Source of the DNA: Rotaria macrura
Taxonomy: Eukaryota; Rotifera; Eurotatoria; Philodinida; Philodinidae
Direction: 5' to 3'
DNA length: 64,000 bases
Assembly (NCBI GenBank): GCA_900239685.1
Contig: OENT01000958.1
Coordinates: 1-64,000, forward strand
Shown here: positions 11,601 to 24,608 of the stretch, piece after piece
Position numbering within the stretch: the stretch's first letter is position 1
Layout of the letters: the number at the start of each line of letters is the position of its first letter
Position numbers and translations under genes: made by a program
The notes under the pieces: model-generated
Seen by the model: the letters and a program-made list of their open reading frames with translations, nothing else
Told to the model about the DNA's origin: nothing
The model's database searches: none

Positions 11601-14581
11601 GTCCATCAATAAGTAGTTCAACAAATATTGTCGCTCCTACATCATCGTCATTATCAGCATCATCACCATTTATTTCAAAATCTATTAACACAACGACGGC
11701 GCCTAATCCACGTACAGGAACTAGTTCTACTACGATGGTCACATCATCGGCACTTATTCCTCCTACAATCGATGCTAAACTGTCAACATCATCATCGCCA
11801 TCATCAACAACGACATCTACATCTCGTAAAGACTCGAATCTATCAAGTTCAGGTGCCTTTTCTGAGCCGTCACGATCATTTGGTCAAGAAGAAACATCTT
11901 CCGATTCATTGTTTAGTCATACATCACCACCATCGTCATCACATTATGTTATTAAATGTAATGTCAATCCGAAATCATCAATATCGGCATCACCACAACC
12001 ATTGACACCACGTGTTAAAGTAACTGTTCAACAACCATCTATAACGGCTCTACCATCACGTTCTGACAAATCGTCAGATAATATTTCACCATCACTATCA
12101 TATTTAAAAACACCATCATCGAATACGTTACCTATAATGACAACAAGTACAGCATCGAGTGCGCCAGAATTTTCTCTAAGTGGTCCATCGAGTATAGAAG
12201 ATTCTGATGATTTAACATCATACGATCAATATTTATCTCCACATGGTAGACAATCAAATCCGTCGCCTGAACTTCGTAAAAAAACATTTGACGATTGGAC
12301 GAAATTAGAACAAAGATATTTACCGCGTAGTAAGAGTGAAATCAATACAGTACCTACAAATGAAGCTCAACAACAAACAAATATCAGTCAAATAAAACCG
12401 GTTAGTATAAACTAAAACAATTAATATCATGAATTAAAATTTTCGTCTACGATTTTTCAATATCAACGTATCAAATATGACATCAACTATTTAGTTAATT
12501 CTCAGATTGTTGTTCTATTTCGAGTCAATCTATTCGACGGAAAAATACGAAGAAATATGATAATGATTGTAAATAGACTATTATGATGTTCATCTAGTTG
12601 AACATTTGGGACGAGCTTTATCATACACGTTTCTCTTATTTTTTCATATTTACAAAATATATCAATTGATTGTTTATGTCAACTTCCTTAGGGACCTCTG
12701 TCTTCTTTTTTCTCGTATTCACATTCTTTTCCTCATACTTATTCTTCACCGAACTTTTATCTAATAGTGAGCACACTACACCCAAAACTTTTAATTCTCT
12801 TCACGGAAAGAATGCGAAAGAGACATGAAGAGTGTTGTGTGTGTCGTTTTGTAGTTCTCTTTATTATTCTTCTTTTTTTTTGACATGCGAATGCCGACGT
12901 ACCCTCAGACTTCTGTATAAAAGTACTACTTCTGTTCTTTTCCTTGGCATTTTCATCGTCTTTGTCGTCGTCACTATTCCCGTCGCCATTTCATATTCAC
13001 ACGCAGCTACACACACATCATACAAATGATCAGTTGTTGAAAGTTGACTTATAGACAATTGTAGTCGCAGGTCGATGTTTTTTTCTTTCTCCCTGTATTT
13101 ATATGTTTATGCTTTCCATCTCATACTGTGTGCTGGAAACACACTTAAATTTTCAAATGTCCTATTTTCTTCATTTCTATCGTACACGTTCAGCGACAAC
13201 GATCAATCAACTTAAACCATTACAACGTATACGTTCCCATAGTCCTGATGATGTTTTATTAAGACAAAAGGTAAAACGATTCGTTCTAGTGTCATGCTGA
13301 CAAACCTATAATGGACGTTCGAAGTTTTTAGTTACAGTGTCTCATATATTATCTTTTTCAGTTTTCTTTTTCTTCTTATTCTTGCAATACAATCTAGTTG
13401 AAAAATCTATAAGGATAATGCAACAGATGATAATAAGGTTTCTCATTTGTTAAGAATCTTCTATTTTTTTTGTTTTATTTCCAAGACACTAATATCTATG
13501 GACTCTTATCATAAATAATGATGCCTATCACAAACGAAAGACAAAAAAAAAATCTTTTTCATGTCTTACATATAATCTGAAGTGTATGCCGATATTTCCG
13601 CTTGCAAGAAAAAATGAGAAAACATGAATAACTGCTTTTCTAAGCAAGAGCTCGTCTGTTTCGAATATATAGTTACAAAAATCATAGATTTTTGCTTATA
13701 ATAATCTGCTTATGTATTTATATGTATATACATTTGGTTTTTCTTTCTAGGAAACAGCATCATATGCTAGCGAAGACGACGATTCAAATAGTCGTGTATC
13801 AGCATCAAGTAATTCATCGGAGATGAGTAAAAAGAAGAAATCTAAAGCAGCAACAATGTATGTTCATGAAAAAAAATCATCAAATTGTTGAGTTTTCATC
13901 TAGTTGTATTGTTTTTTTTTTCTAGAGCAAAAGATTTTAAATCTCGTGCAGCAAATTTAATACGACGTCGTACAACAGAAGCAACACTATCTGAAAAAAG
14001 TCTTATACCATCACGAGAAGATGTTCAATCATGGGAACAATCATTTGATGCTCTTCTAAGACATCGATGTAAGATATTTAAGAATGAAAAACAAATATCT
14101 CATTTAATTTATTTACAAAAACATCTAGATGGACAAGCCTTATTTCGTGCTTTCTTACGTACTGAATTCAGTGAAGAAAATTTAGAATTTTGGCTTGCAT
14201 GTGATGATTTTCGTACATGCAAAGAACCGAAACGATCAGCCAAAGCGAAGAAAATTTATATGGATTTTATTGCTATTGGTGCACCAAAGCAGGTAAATTC
14301 GATTTATTTTTACATAGAAAAACAAAAACCAATAATAATCATAATAAATTCATCATGCATAGGTGAATCTTGATACGGAAACACGTATGTCAACTATAGC
14401 CAATATTGATAATCCACCATTGGATACATTTGATCGAGCTCAAAGACGTATTCAAGGTCTAATGGAAAAAGATTCATATCAACGTTTTCTTAAATCAGAA
14501 TTATACATTAATCTTCTACGTCGTACGTCATATCCTGTTCAACGACGAACAACAACAGAATTATCATCAAAATCATCTTGA
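8605..14581 (+). CDS. Regulator of G-protein signalling (RGS domain) protein, seven exons
   Basis: GTPase-activating protein for heterotrimeric G-alpha subunits. The frame joins 8605-8766, 11561-12404, 13194-13270, 13751-13857, 13926-14068, 14129-14292 and 14363-14581 into 571 residues, all at GT-AG sites with matching phase. An in-frame TAA lies just upstream of the start ATG. The first ~385 residues are low-complexity Ser/Thr/Pro-rich and probably disordered. The C-terminal ~125 residues are the RGS box: SWEQSFDALLRH, FRAFLRTEFSEENLEFWLAC, VNLDTETR and MEKDSYQRFLKSELY. The G-alpha-contacting Asn of SEEN and the LD-x2-TR helix are kept. No DEP, GGL, PDZ or GoLoco part is visible, so R4-like RGS at the end of a long N-terminal tail is the best class. 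A 60-nt stop-free intron at 14069-14128 splits the RGS box; if it is read through, 20 residues are inserted. Confidence 0.88.
9400..9407. promoter_or_regulatory. CRE-like palindrome TGACGTCA
   Basis: Perfect CREB/ATF consensus in RGS intron 1, 1.7 kb upstream of the denser cluster. Function is inferred from the motif only. Confidence 0.3.
11085..11391. promoter_or_regulatory. Cluster of four CRE/ATF-type motifs in RGS intron 1
   Basis: TGACGTCA occurs at 11085-11092 and 11384-11391, and TGACGTCG at 11204-11211 and 11235-11242. The cluster sits 170-480 bases before the second RGS exon, in a locally GC-richer stretch. In DNA this AT-rich a perfect 8-mer of this kind should be rare, so four in 310 bases suggests a cAMP-responsive enhancer or an alternative promoter. 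That is inference from motif density. Confidence 0.4.
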
Positions 14582-14596
14582 CGAAAATTCTATACA

Positions 14597-14616
14597 TATA
14601 TATATATATATATATA
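14597..14616. repeat. TA microsatellite in the RGS 3' UTR
   Basis: Uninterrupted TA repeat just after the RGS stop codon. Confidence 0.8.
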
Positions 14617-14993
14617 AATCACCTGCGAGTTCAGGACATATTTCTTCCATCATTATTTATCGTATGACACTGGTTGTCAGCATTTCAACATTATAATAGA
14701 CAATGTTTGACTGTGGATTTATTTAGAACTATATGTGTGTTTCTTACTCTCAGAAAAAAAAAACGAAAACAAAATATGCCTCGATGATTTTCTCATTGTG
14801 GAAAAAATTATTCTTTTTAAATTTGTGTTTGTATTTGCGTGCGTGTGCCTTTGAAAACAAAACACAGAGACAAATGACAGAAAAGAAAAATATACGATTA
14901 ATTGATTTAGTAAATAAGTATTATAAAGAATGACTTATTTGAGATTTATATATGAAAACAGAAGAGAGATAGAGAATGAATACTTGTTAAATC

Positions 14994-14999
14994 AATAAA
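14994..14999 (+). terminator. Candidate polyadenylation signal of the RGS gene
   Basis: AATAAA about 410 bases after the stop. It is plausible, but other A/T-rich sites are nearby. Confidence 0.3.
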
Positions 15000-16789
15000 T
15001 GAAATGATGAGTGAATAAGACGCGGGAAAAGACTTGAAGGGTATTTTATAAGTAATAAAAAATCGATCTTATGACTTGTTTTATTAAATTTTCTGAATAA
15101 TGATTTGAACAAGTAGAAACAAGAAGGTCTGCTTATTTTTAATATTCCTATCTGTTTATAATCAAAAGTAATCAGTCGATAAGTCGTCCATTGGAGCAAG
15201 TGTGAACTCGTAAGAAGACAAAACGAAAAAGAATATGAGAGAAAACTATTGATAATAAACACAAAATCTTAGTTTGAATTATGGTTCATGTTATTAGAAA
15301 TACTTAACTCTGCTTTTAATCAAGCAGAATTCTGATAAAATAAAAATGTTCGGAATATTAGGCTAGTATAATTTTTAATCATTATCAATCGATTGAAATT
15401 TTCTTTACGGGTTCTTAAAATTGAGAGAATTTATTTTTAGAACGTAGATAATTGAATTACAAAATAGATACGAACTCGATAAAGAACAAAAAAAGCAAAT
15501 TAATCTAGCATATATATATATATATATGAGTTAATATTTGATACTAGAGTAGCATAATTACATATTGATCTTTATCCTGCAGATTTTTTATTTAAATAAG
15601 TTTTAATTATTTTTCTCTATTTCTTTTTGTACAAGAGTAACTAACAATGGTTAAATTGTTCTTGAATACACAGAACACAATGAGTTTATTAATTTTTAAA
15701 AGTGGCATGACATCCTAATGATGCTATTTCTATTGAGATAATGACTACTTCTCACAGAATGAAAAAAAAACTAAGTGATAACAAATTTTGATGGTTTAAA
15801 TATTTGCTTTTTTAATTTAAGAAATGAATAAATATATATATGTTGAAATAAAATAAAAAGCTACTACAGCCATGCACTCATTTTATCTCATGATTGACTT
15901 GCTTTCTTCTGTTTTGCACACAATAGAACGAACTTTTTAATTTGATATTTTTCTACTTGAAATGGGAATATCATACATTTTTTTAAGTACATTTATCAAT
16001 GTACTTTCTTCTAGAAGTCAACGTAGAATTTTATTCATGAATTTATTAAAATATAAGTAGTAACATTACATGACTTGATTCAAATATTCTAAAGATTTTC
16101 GAATGCAGTTTCTTTTCTCGCATAAACGACGAACGATAGTCATCATTAGTCGTTCACCGTAATGAGGTTTTAGTTTCTTTCTATGATTTCACCCGAACAA
16201 ATCATACTTATCATTTGCTAGAAATATGACTTTGTGCATCGGAAGTATGTTTTTGTGATCTATGCAATAGATTTTAAAATAAAAGTTGCTTAATTACACC
16301 ATGCATCCATTGAGACGTGATGCTATTGAATAGAACACTTAAGTATGTCTAACAATTGATCAATAACTATGAATGTAATTAACATGTATAATTGTCAGTT
16401 CGAAAACTTAACTTCCAAATAGTTCTCTTACACAAATGTATGAGTAGAATTCTAATTCTAATCAATCTATATACTTATACTATCCTATATAGATTAACTA
16501 TATTATCTCGATCTGAGACAAAAAAAGGGTCTATCGGTAGAGTTCGCTGTTTGCTAAGGCTACATTGAATTGGTTCATATAAAGCACCATTTAAAATGAA
16601 TATGTCAATCCAGACATTTTGGTTGTTTTTAGTGCATATTCCCATTATTAAAACTAAAGCTACGTCTTCCACTAATAGATACTTGTTCGAAACGGATATT
16701 CATATGTTTAATCAATCAATAAAATTGATTTTAATTCGAATAGTCCAGTAAAACAAAAAAAGACATACTATCACGATCTAATATTCGCA

Positions 16790-19700
16790 ATGAATTTCAA
16801 TGAATCATATAATGCGTCTGATACTATCTTAACTCCGACAACACCATCAACATTAGAAGTCATATCAAATGAAATTGTTGATTATTTCGAAACACATCGT
16901 GAACAAATTCCATTACTTGTTATTGTTTATTTATTAACAATGATATGGATACTTTATCTTATATTGTATCATTCACGTGTACAAGGTATTATACTATCCT
17001 ATATATTACGACGATTCTTTTTCAAAGATTTAACACAAGTTAAATTTGATTCATTTTCAATATCATTTATATCTGGTGCAATTATGTTTAGAAATTTACA
17101 TTATACAACAGGAAGTTATTTTGTTTTTGTTAAAGATGGTTGTTTAGTTTTTCGTTATTGGTCAAAAACAAAAACAAAACCAATTATACGTTTAAAAATC
17201 AAATTATATCATCTTGATATACAATTTTTTAGTCCAATACGTTCTAGTACACTATCGGATAGTACAAATTTAACAGATGATTTACAAAGAGGATCAATAA
17301 ATGGGTAAATAATTGATTTGATAATTAGTATTTATTTCTTTCATTCTATATATTGAAGAATTTCAAATAAAGGTGATGATACACAAAGTGAAAATACAGT
17401 TAAAAGTAATGAAGAAGGTTTATTTGTGAAACGTCTTCGAAATCTTTTTCCAGCCATCGAAATTAAAGTCGAACATGTTCGTTTAGTTTTGTTTTTCTAT
17501 TTCGTGCATATCTATGCATGCATCGTTTTATTTCTTTTTTTTTCAATAGGCTCGAATATCAGCTGGACATGATACATTGCCATACGGTTTACTAGTTCGT
17601 TTTAGTACTATGACAAGTACATTTACAAGTATATCACCATCAAGAAATGCATCCAACATTGATATAATGACACTTATGTATAATTTAAAATATCGAAATC
17701 TTCGCATTCAACTTTATCCAATACGAGTTTATAAGGGTGAATCACGAGAAATGTAAGATTTACAAAAGATTTATTCAATCCGTTTTTTAGTTGAACAATC
17801 GTAGAATCGAAATTTCAACTCACACCACTACCGTGGTATCTTTTAATCGCATACTTAGTTTATTATTTTATGTTCATCATTATATTAAACATCATTAGAA
17901 TTATTCTAATTCTAGGTGAACAAAATCTATTGAAAAACGTATTCTGAAATTTCGTCCATGTTCGTTGTATTCTAGGAGCGTATTTCATATGATCATAATA
18001 TTTCTAGAAAGCAAATGATCTTTCTATAAGTACTTGTTTCATTGCATACCATCACTGACTTATCCTATTCAGTTATCAAAAGTTTCATTTGTCGATATTA
18101 AAAATCATTTATATTATAATAATGACTTAAAGTGATCACGAGAAAAACTGCGACTCAAATAACAAGTTGAAGTAGATTACTCATCACTTTTATAATGATT
18201 AGTATCACACCTTGTCAACCTTGAAGGATGAAGACGTGTAATTGTAAACGTTCTATGATTCAAATCTGGGTAGAATTAATATGAATCATAAAGAAATTTA
18301 TTTTAATCAACAGATAGATTCATTGATAAGAGCTAATTTTGAAATGATTTAATTTAATAATGATTGAAAATTTCGTTGCATCACAAAAGGAATAAAACGT
18401 TTCTAGTATTTGACACAAGAAGATGTCAATGTATTGAATAGTTATTATTATCTTGCACTATCTATTATTTCGAAGTATGATGATGAATAATGTTTCGCAA
18501 GGATTTGACCTGAATTGAAGTCGAATGAAACTCTCTGTGATATTCACACATTCAACGGGTTGTTAATATAAATCATAACACGTATTTCGAAAAATTGTTT
18601 TCGTATAGGCTCGTGTCATAAAAAATAAAGTTAAACAATAAATATTGAGTTTTACAAAGATTTTAAGATCAAACTAGTCTCATATGAACTTAGTAGTTTA
18701 TAATTTCTTTTTTTTCCTTTACTAGTCCACCACCTATACCAACATCAAAACCAGCAGATAGTGGTATATTTCAAGTATTTGAATGTCTTGATGGTGAACT
18801 TGAGTATGAACAAGACGTACCCGGTAAAGTGATTGAACAGCCAGATAATAGCGGACCAATACCTGATTTAGTATGGGAATTTCGAATTAAATGTCATAAA
18901 GAAGCTAAAGTTGCATATGGACCGTGGGCTGATAGACAAAGGTAAATCAATTAAAACATATACATAGTTATTTCGAATCATGAATATGAATTTCTAGAGA
19001 AGCATTATGGCAATATTTTTTTCCAACACTATTAGAAGATTGTCCGGTAACACCTGAACCATCCGTTGGACAAACACGAATATTCAAAACTGTACGTTTT
19101 AAATTATGGCTTTCATGTCCAACTTTAATCGATCTTTATTTTATGTCGAAAATGGTTTGTTTGTTATTTTTCAAAAGAACAGATTTTATTTTGCGATCTT
19201 TTTTACTTCTAGAAACTTTATCAAATACATGCTGAATTACCTATACCAGGTTCATATATTGATACTTCATTTCCATTTTCAACGAATCCCGATGGTTTCG
19301 ATACATACATATCTATGAATATAAAACAATCGATTGTTCGTACAAATCTTTCATTTACGCAATTATTCAAAGCTGATGAATTAGATGTAAGATATTATTG
19401 ATAGAATTTCAAATTTTAATAATTATAAAGCAATCGGATAGGTTTTTTTTTATGCGCAATTTCGAAAGAGATGCATACTGAAGTAGAAGACATTTGATCA
19501 TGATTGAAACGAAATTTTCTTTTTATTTCAATTAAATTTTAAATAACTACAATGATAGTACATGTAGATAACAGTCAATTCGATTGGGTGAAAGATCTCC
19601 TCGAAATAGAAATAAACTTGTAATCGAAACATTTGATAAAAATTTTTTCACATCCATAAAACAAACAGATTTTTATCAAGTTACATTTGTGGAAAATTTG

Positions 19701-22700
19701 AACTTGTTGCATATGCAAATATTGACAAAACCTCTCACTTAGAATCATTGTACAACGAATTCATAGCATTTCTTTTCGAGATACACTGAGATGAAACGAA
19801 AAGCTCATGGATGATATAGTCTCATTATATGATGCTTGACAAAATGAGTGTTCGTTTCATCGTCCAAAATAGTTTTGTTATTTTGTATTTGTCAATTCAC
19901 TGGACGCAAGTTCTGAATTTGTCAGAATTGTAAAATATTCTTGATCTAGAATATCATCCATCGTGGTTACTCACGAATATTCGATCCGATTCGATCTGAT
20001 ATATTTTTAGATACTTGAGTCTGTATTACCAAAGTAATTCTAAGCTTGTTTAGACATACATAAGAATGCCGTTTGATTATAAACTTCAGAATTGTGACAA
20101 TTAAAACATGAAATCATTCCGTTTCTATAATTATCTATTTCTACCTGTTAGAATTTATAAAAAAAAAAAAAAAGTTCCAATTAAACCTATATCAATGTTG
20201 TAAGTAGATTGTAAAAAGGTTCGTAGTTCTTGACTAAATTATGATCATTTTAATAAATATTCAACCAGTGAGCATGATATACGATTTTGAATAGAACTCA
20301 TGACTCAGTCGAAAGTTTTTCGTAATATATTTTGATATTTCAATAAGAAATTAAATTGAAATTTGAACCTGCAATTCATTAGAACCATCGTAGAGACGTT
20401 ATAGAACATGAAAGATTTGAAATTTTCGCTACATTCTTCGATATATTCTGATGAAGTTGATATAATTTTCGATTATATTTGATATCAATTAGATGCTTAG
20501 CATCGTTTCATACAATAATGTATCATGTAAGTGCGAATGAATTTTCTAACATGATTCGAACATTTTGCTACATCGATATTCCTCTTCGATAAACTAAATA
20601 TTAAGTTTAAAAAAATAATTCTTTCTTTTTTCTATTTAAGCTTAATGTTCATATACATTATCCTCGTTTTTGGAATGCCATTCAAATATGGTATATTGAT
20701 ATAATTACAAGAAAACCTCAAATTTATTTTGTATTTGAACTGAAATGTTTTTTTCAATGTAAATTAAATGAATAGTTTTGTTCTTTTCTTTTCAAAATCT
20801 ATTCTAATATGTCGTATCATTATAAAAATTAGATTTGCTCAATGATTGGTCATCATCGGTACCACCAGATATATATTCCTTTGCACCATATATATATGAT
20901 ATAAAATTAAAAGGTGATCATTTAGAAGTATTAATTCCTTGTAATCAAGGAAATTGGATTGATTGTACGAATGGACTCAATCGACCAAAACACGAACCAC
21001 AACAACCAGCAGAAAATAGTAAATTTCTTTTATTTTCGTAGAATAAAATCATTTTCGTCTTGTTCTCTCTTTTTTTTTCTTTATCTTTTTCAAGATTACA
21101 TCTCTGTGTGCACTAAAACATTTTCATTAACATATCCATTACCATTTTTGGAATTTTGTCCAAAAGTTACACCGATGGATATAACAATTGATGTTTGTAT
21201 TTATTTAATAACAATAGAAAACTCACGAAAATGATTTTCTCTTGTATTTTATTTTCTATTTAGGTTGAAGATGTTATTGCTCGTCTTGTCATACCGGAAA
21301 GTAATCGCCTGTATTATATATTAGAAGGAATCGATTCTCATAAAAGATTTTATACACCGAGTGGAGTTAAATCTCAATTGAATCTATCAGATGAATTTGA
21401 AAAACGGTAAGTATAAAATGGTTCGAAAAATACAAAGAGAGAAAATTTCACAGACTGTTATTCATGTTCGAGATGATCTCGTAATCTAAGTGATTCTTTG
21501 GAAAACTTGATTATTATCGATAGAGAACAAGATATGAAGGATTCTTTATTTCTAGGAAAGTATGTTGACTCTATGAATGCATTCACAAGCTCATTTGATT
21601 ATTTAGCTATACTCTATGAAGTACTTTCCCGAGGGAAATTTAACACAGTAGAACAGGGAATTTTTCTAATGAAATTGTCATCGCTATTGAGATTTGACTA
21701 AGTTATGCAACTTATTTTCAGAAGTCACATCTTCGGGTCGTGGTGCCTTTCATAATTTGTATACTTTTTTCGATGAGAAAAGTATTAGAATTATGTGATG
21801 TTTTAGTTTATGGATATTATTGACTTTGGAATCAGTTTAAAAACGAATGTCATGATAATAACAATAAATCGTAATATGACATGTTTTGCTTGTTAAAAGA
21901 GGGGAGATACAAAAATGTTTTTCTTTACAATTACATCGACGACGAAATCGATTGAAATTGTGAGAAAAATTCGATCATATTTTAAGTGAATTTGCTTCTC
22001 TTATAAGTTTTTGGCACTACAACTACATAAATATTCTCTCTTGAGGTAGAGTTATTTATCAGCTTATTCGCTTACAGATTTGGCTAATTTTAGAAGCACA
22101 AAAATGTGAATAGAACACCCTCAAGCATTACATGCGAGTGTTCATGTATATTTGTATAACTCTTCTTGTTTATTAATGTTCAAACCCACTTGTAATACAA
22201 GAATTCATGTTAAACTATTTTGTTTTTATAAAGAAATATGATTTTCATGGAATATATATATATATATATATATTTTTTATTGTCAAGTGATGGCTGTTTT
22301 GATTGTGGTGAAGTTCCTTGTATAAAAATATTTATTCAAATTTTTCTTCATCCTTCACCACCGATCGATACGAACAGATCCGGTAAAAAAAACGCATGAA
22401 CAAGAATAAAATGAAAACTTGAATCATTGAAATCGAAATTTTTCTCCCCTAAAAAAGATCTTCTATATGTTCAACATGTTAAATCTATGGGCAATCGTCA
22501 AACGTTTCATCCAAGTAAATTAGACTATGATATATTCAATATTGAAGTTGATATTGGTCCCGTGAATCTATTTTTACATGGTTTATTTCTAAAAAAACTT
22601 TGGTGGGTAAAAGTAAGTTGTCATTAATTCACATAAATATTAGTTTTAAATTAAAAAAATGATTCCATAGGAGAATATATTTGGTTGGGATCAAATGTAT

Positions 22701-24608
22701 CATGATATTCGTGAACCAGAATTAATACGTGATAAGAAAGTAATTGTACATGATGATCCATTAGTCGATATTATTGATGAAACACATCCATTCGATCCAA
22801 GATATTTTCGACCATTGATGGCTACATTACGTGTTGCACTGCATAATTTGACAGTTCAACTTGTCCATGTAAATTTAATTTAAATATTTTTTTTTAATCT
22901 TTGTTTAACAAATGAAAATCTATATTCATAGCATACGGATAATGAGCCGTGTCCAATCGCATTCTGTGAACGACTTTGTTTTGAAATGACAACTGATCTT
23001 GACGAAACAAAATTACAATTACTTTTACTACCAATCAATGTCTATGTTGAAGATAGTATAGTTGTAAGTAAATGAATAATTGATGACACCATAGAATATA
23101 GCAGATTAGAGAGAATAATAAATCTAAATTTTTGATATTAATCATATAAAACTTACGAATGTAACAGGTATACAATTCAGAATAGGCTATTTGGTGGAAC
23201 TTACATATATTGTCGATAAAATACTAAGTGTTAAATTTCGTTGGAAGTGTTGACAGTTCAAATCAGAGAATCTTCTCCGTCCTGTTATAGAGCAGAGACT
23301 GAAAACGAACCAAAAAAAGTGTGATCTTTGTTATAGACCATAACAAGGCAACTCCCCATGACAGGCTATCACTTTCAAAAATTATTCGAAATTTTCCTAT
23401 TTTTCACCAAGTCATTGAAGTAAGTGTTTTTAATTCTTGCTAAAGCCGTCCATTTGTTCCTACTCATTGTGTGACGACTAATTTCCCCTACAATATTTTA
23501 AGAAAACTTTCTCATTCAGTTCTTCAAACTGACTACAATCATGAAAGCGAAAAGCAATGCATTCTGATGATTAGACTTTGGCATGCTTCATATCATTGTT
23601 AAACTAGGAGATTAAATATTGAGTACTTCTATTTTCATAATTCAATTAGATAAATTTATATTCCATTCAAATAATTTTTATATCTGAATATTGGCGATTC
23701 GAATTACTCTCAAAACCGTTTGTTTCAATCTATTCTCTGTTGGTCTTTTCTCAACAGCAAGAATATTTGTACATTGAACTGTCTATACGCTTGTAATCAT
23801 TTACTTTAAGGTGCATATTTGACATTAAATCTGCTTCAATTTTAAATACAATAATTACTTTCTCGTATATGAGAACTACTAAAAAATTGACAGTGAAACT
23901 AACCATAGACTAAATTTTGACATTTAATCAGATATCAATAGACAAGTATAACGGATACGAAATTTCAAACGAGAATTTCCATAAGACGAAGATTACGACC
24001 TACCTTTTCCCATTCATTTCGAATTATGATTAGTATTTAGGATTCTTTATATGATTGCAATAAAACTGTCGTATAAACAAGAAATCAAGATAGTTAGAAA
24101 TGAATCGCATGTCAATCAAACATATTTTCTATTGTAATTTGTAACAGTTCATGAAAATTAATTCAAATTATTTGTTTTTATTTGATATAGAGAAATAAAA
24201 CCGATCAAAATCTATCGACTGGCTGGCTTCAATTAACTGGTTTAGTAATACGTGGTCATGCAATGCTTTCTCACGAAGGTTTACCACCTGAACGTGAAAC
24301 ACTTGAATATGCTTGGCAAATGGAAATTATCCTTGGTAGAATATCAGCTCGTATCACATCAATTCAAGTAATTCAATATCAACATAAGAAACTTTCTTTC
24401 TATGTCATGTTTTCAATAGGTTGAAAAATTGATTGGTTTTCTAAAAAATTTCTATCTACAAATAATGGAAGATGAATATACACTTGTACGTTCGCCTGTG
24501 ATTGATAAAGCAAAATGGATTGAAAAACTTAAATACGACGTACTTCGATTCAGTTTGGATTCGATTGATCTTAATCTCGTTGAAGTTGGCAATGCTCTTA
24601 ACATACAG
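16790..24608 (+). other. BLTP1: BLTP1 exons 1-16: ER anchor and N-terminal bridge segments
   Basis: Exons read: 16790-17304, 17359-17476, 17550-17752, 18726-18941, 18998-19154, 19213-19386, 20641-20758, 20833-21018, 21095-21192, 21264-21406, 22288-22382, 22458-22612, 22671-22868, 22932-23063, 24191-24367 and 24420-24608. Most are 95-220 bases, and many introns are 50-75 bases. Exons 11 and 12 were placed by phase and splice signals between the better supported exons 10 and 13. They are the least certain of this block. The longer introns (17753-18725, 19387-20640, 21407-22287, 23064-24190) contain nothing I recognise except a TA run at 22253-22273. Confidence 0.82.

Larger units (their letters stand above)
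14582..16789. other. Intergenic region between the RGS and BLTP1 genes
   Basis: No gene is recognised. It holds the RGS 3' UTR with a TA microsatellite at 14597-14616 and a candidate AATAAA at 14994. Another TA run lies near 15510-15527. The BLTP1 promoter should lie in the right-hand part, but I see no clear TATA box or other core element. Confidence 0.55.

Noticed and set aside
11628-12005. His-rich 125-codon frame overlapping the RGS second exon
   Set aside because: A shifted reading of Ser-rich codons; the other frame joins in phase to the RGS domain.
21498-21701. 67-codon frame in a BLTP1 intron that could follow exon 10
   Set aside because: It can be joined in phase to exon 10, but the proposed exons at 22288 and 22458 give an unbroken chain to conserved exon 13 with good splice signals. 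This frame has no family-like sequence.
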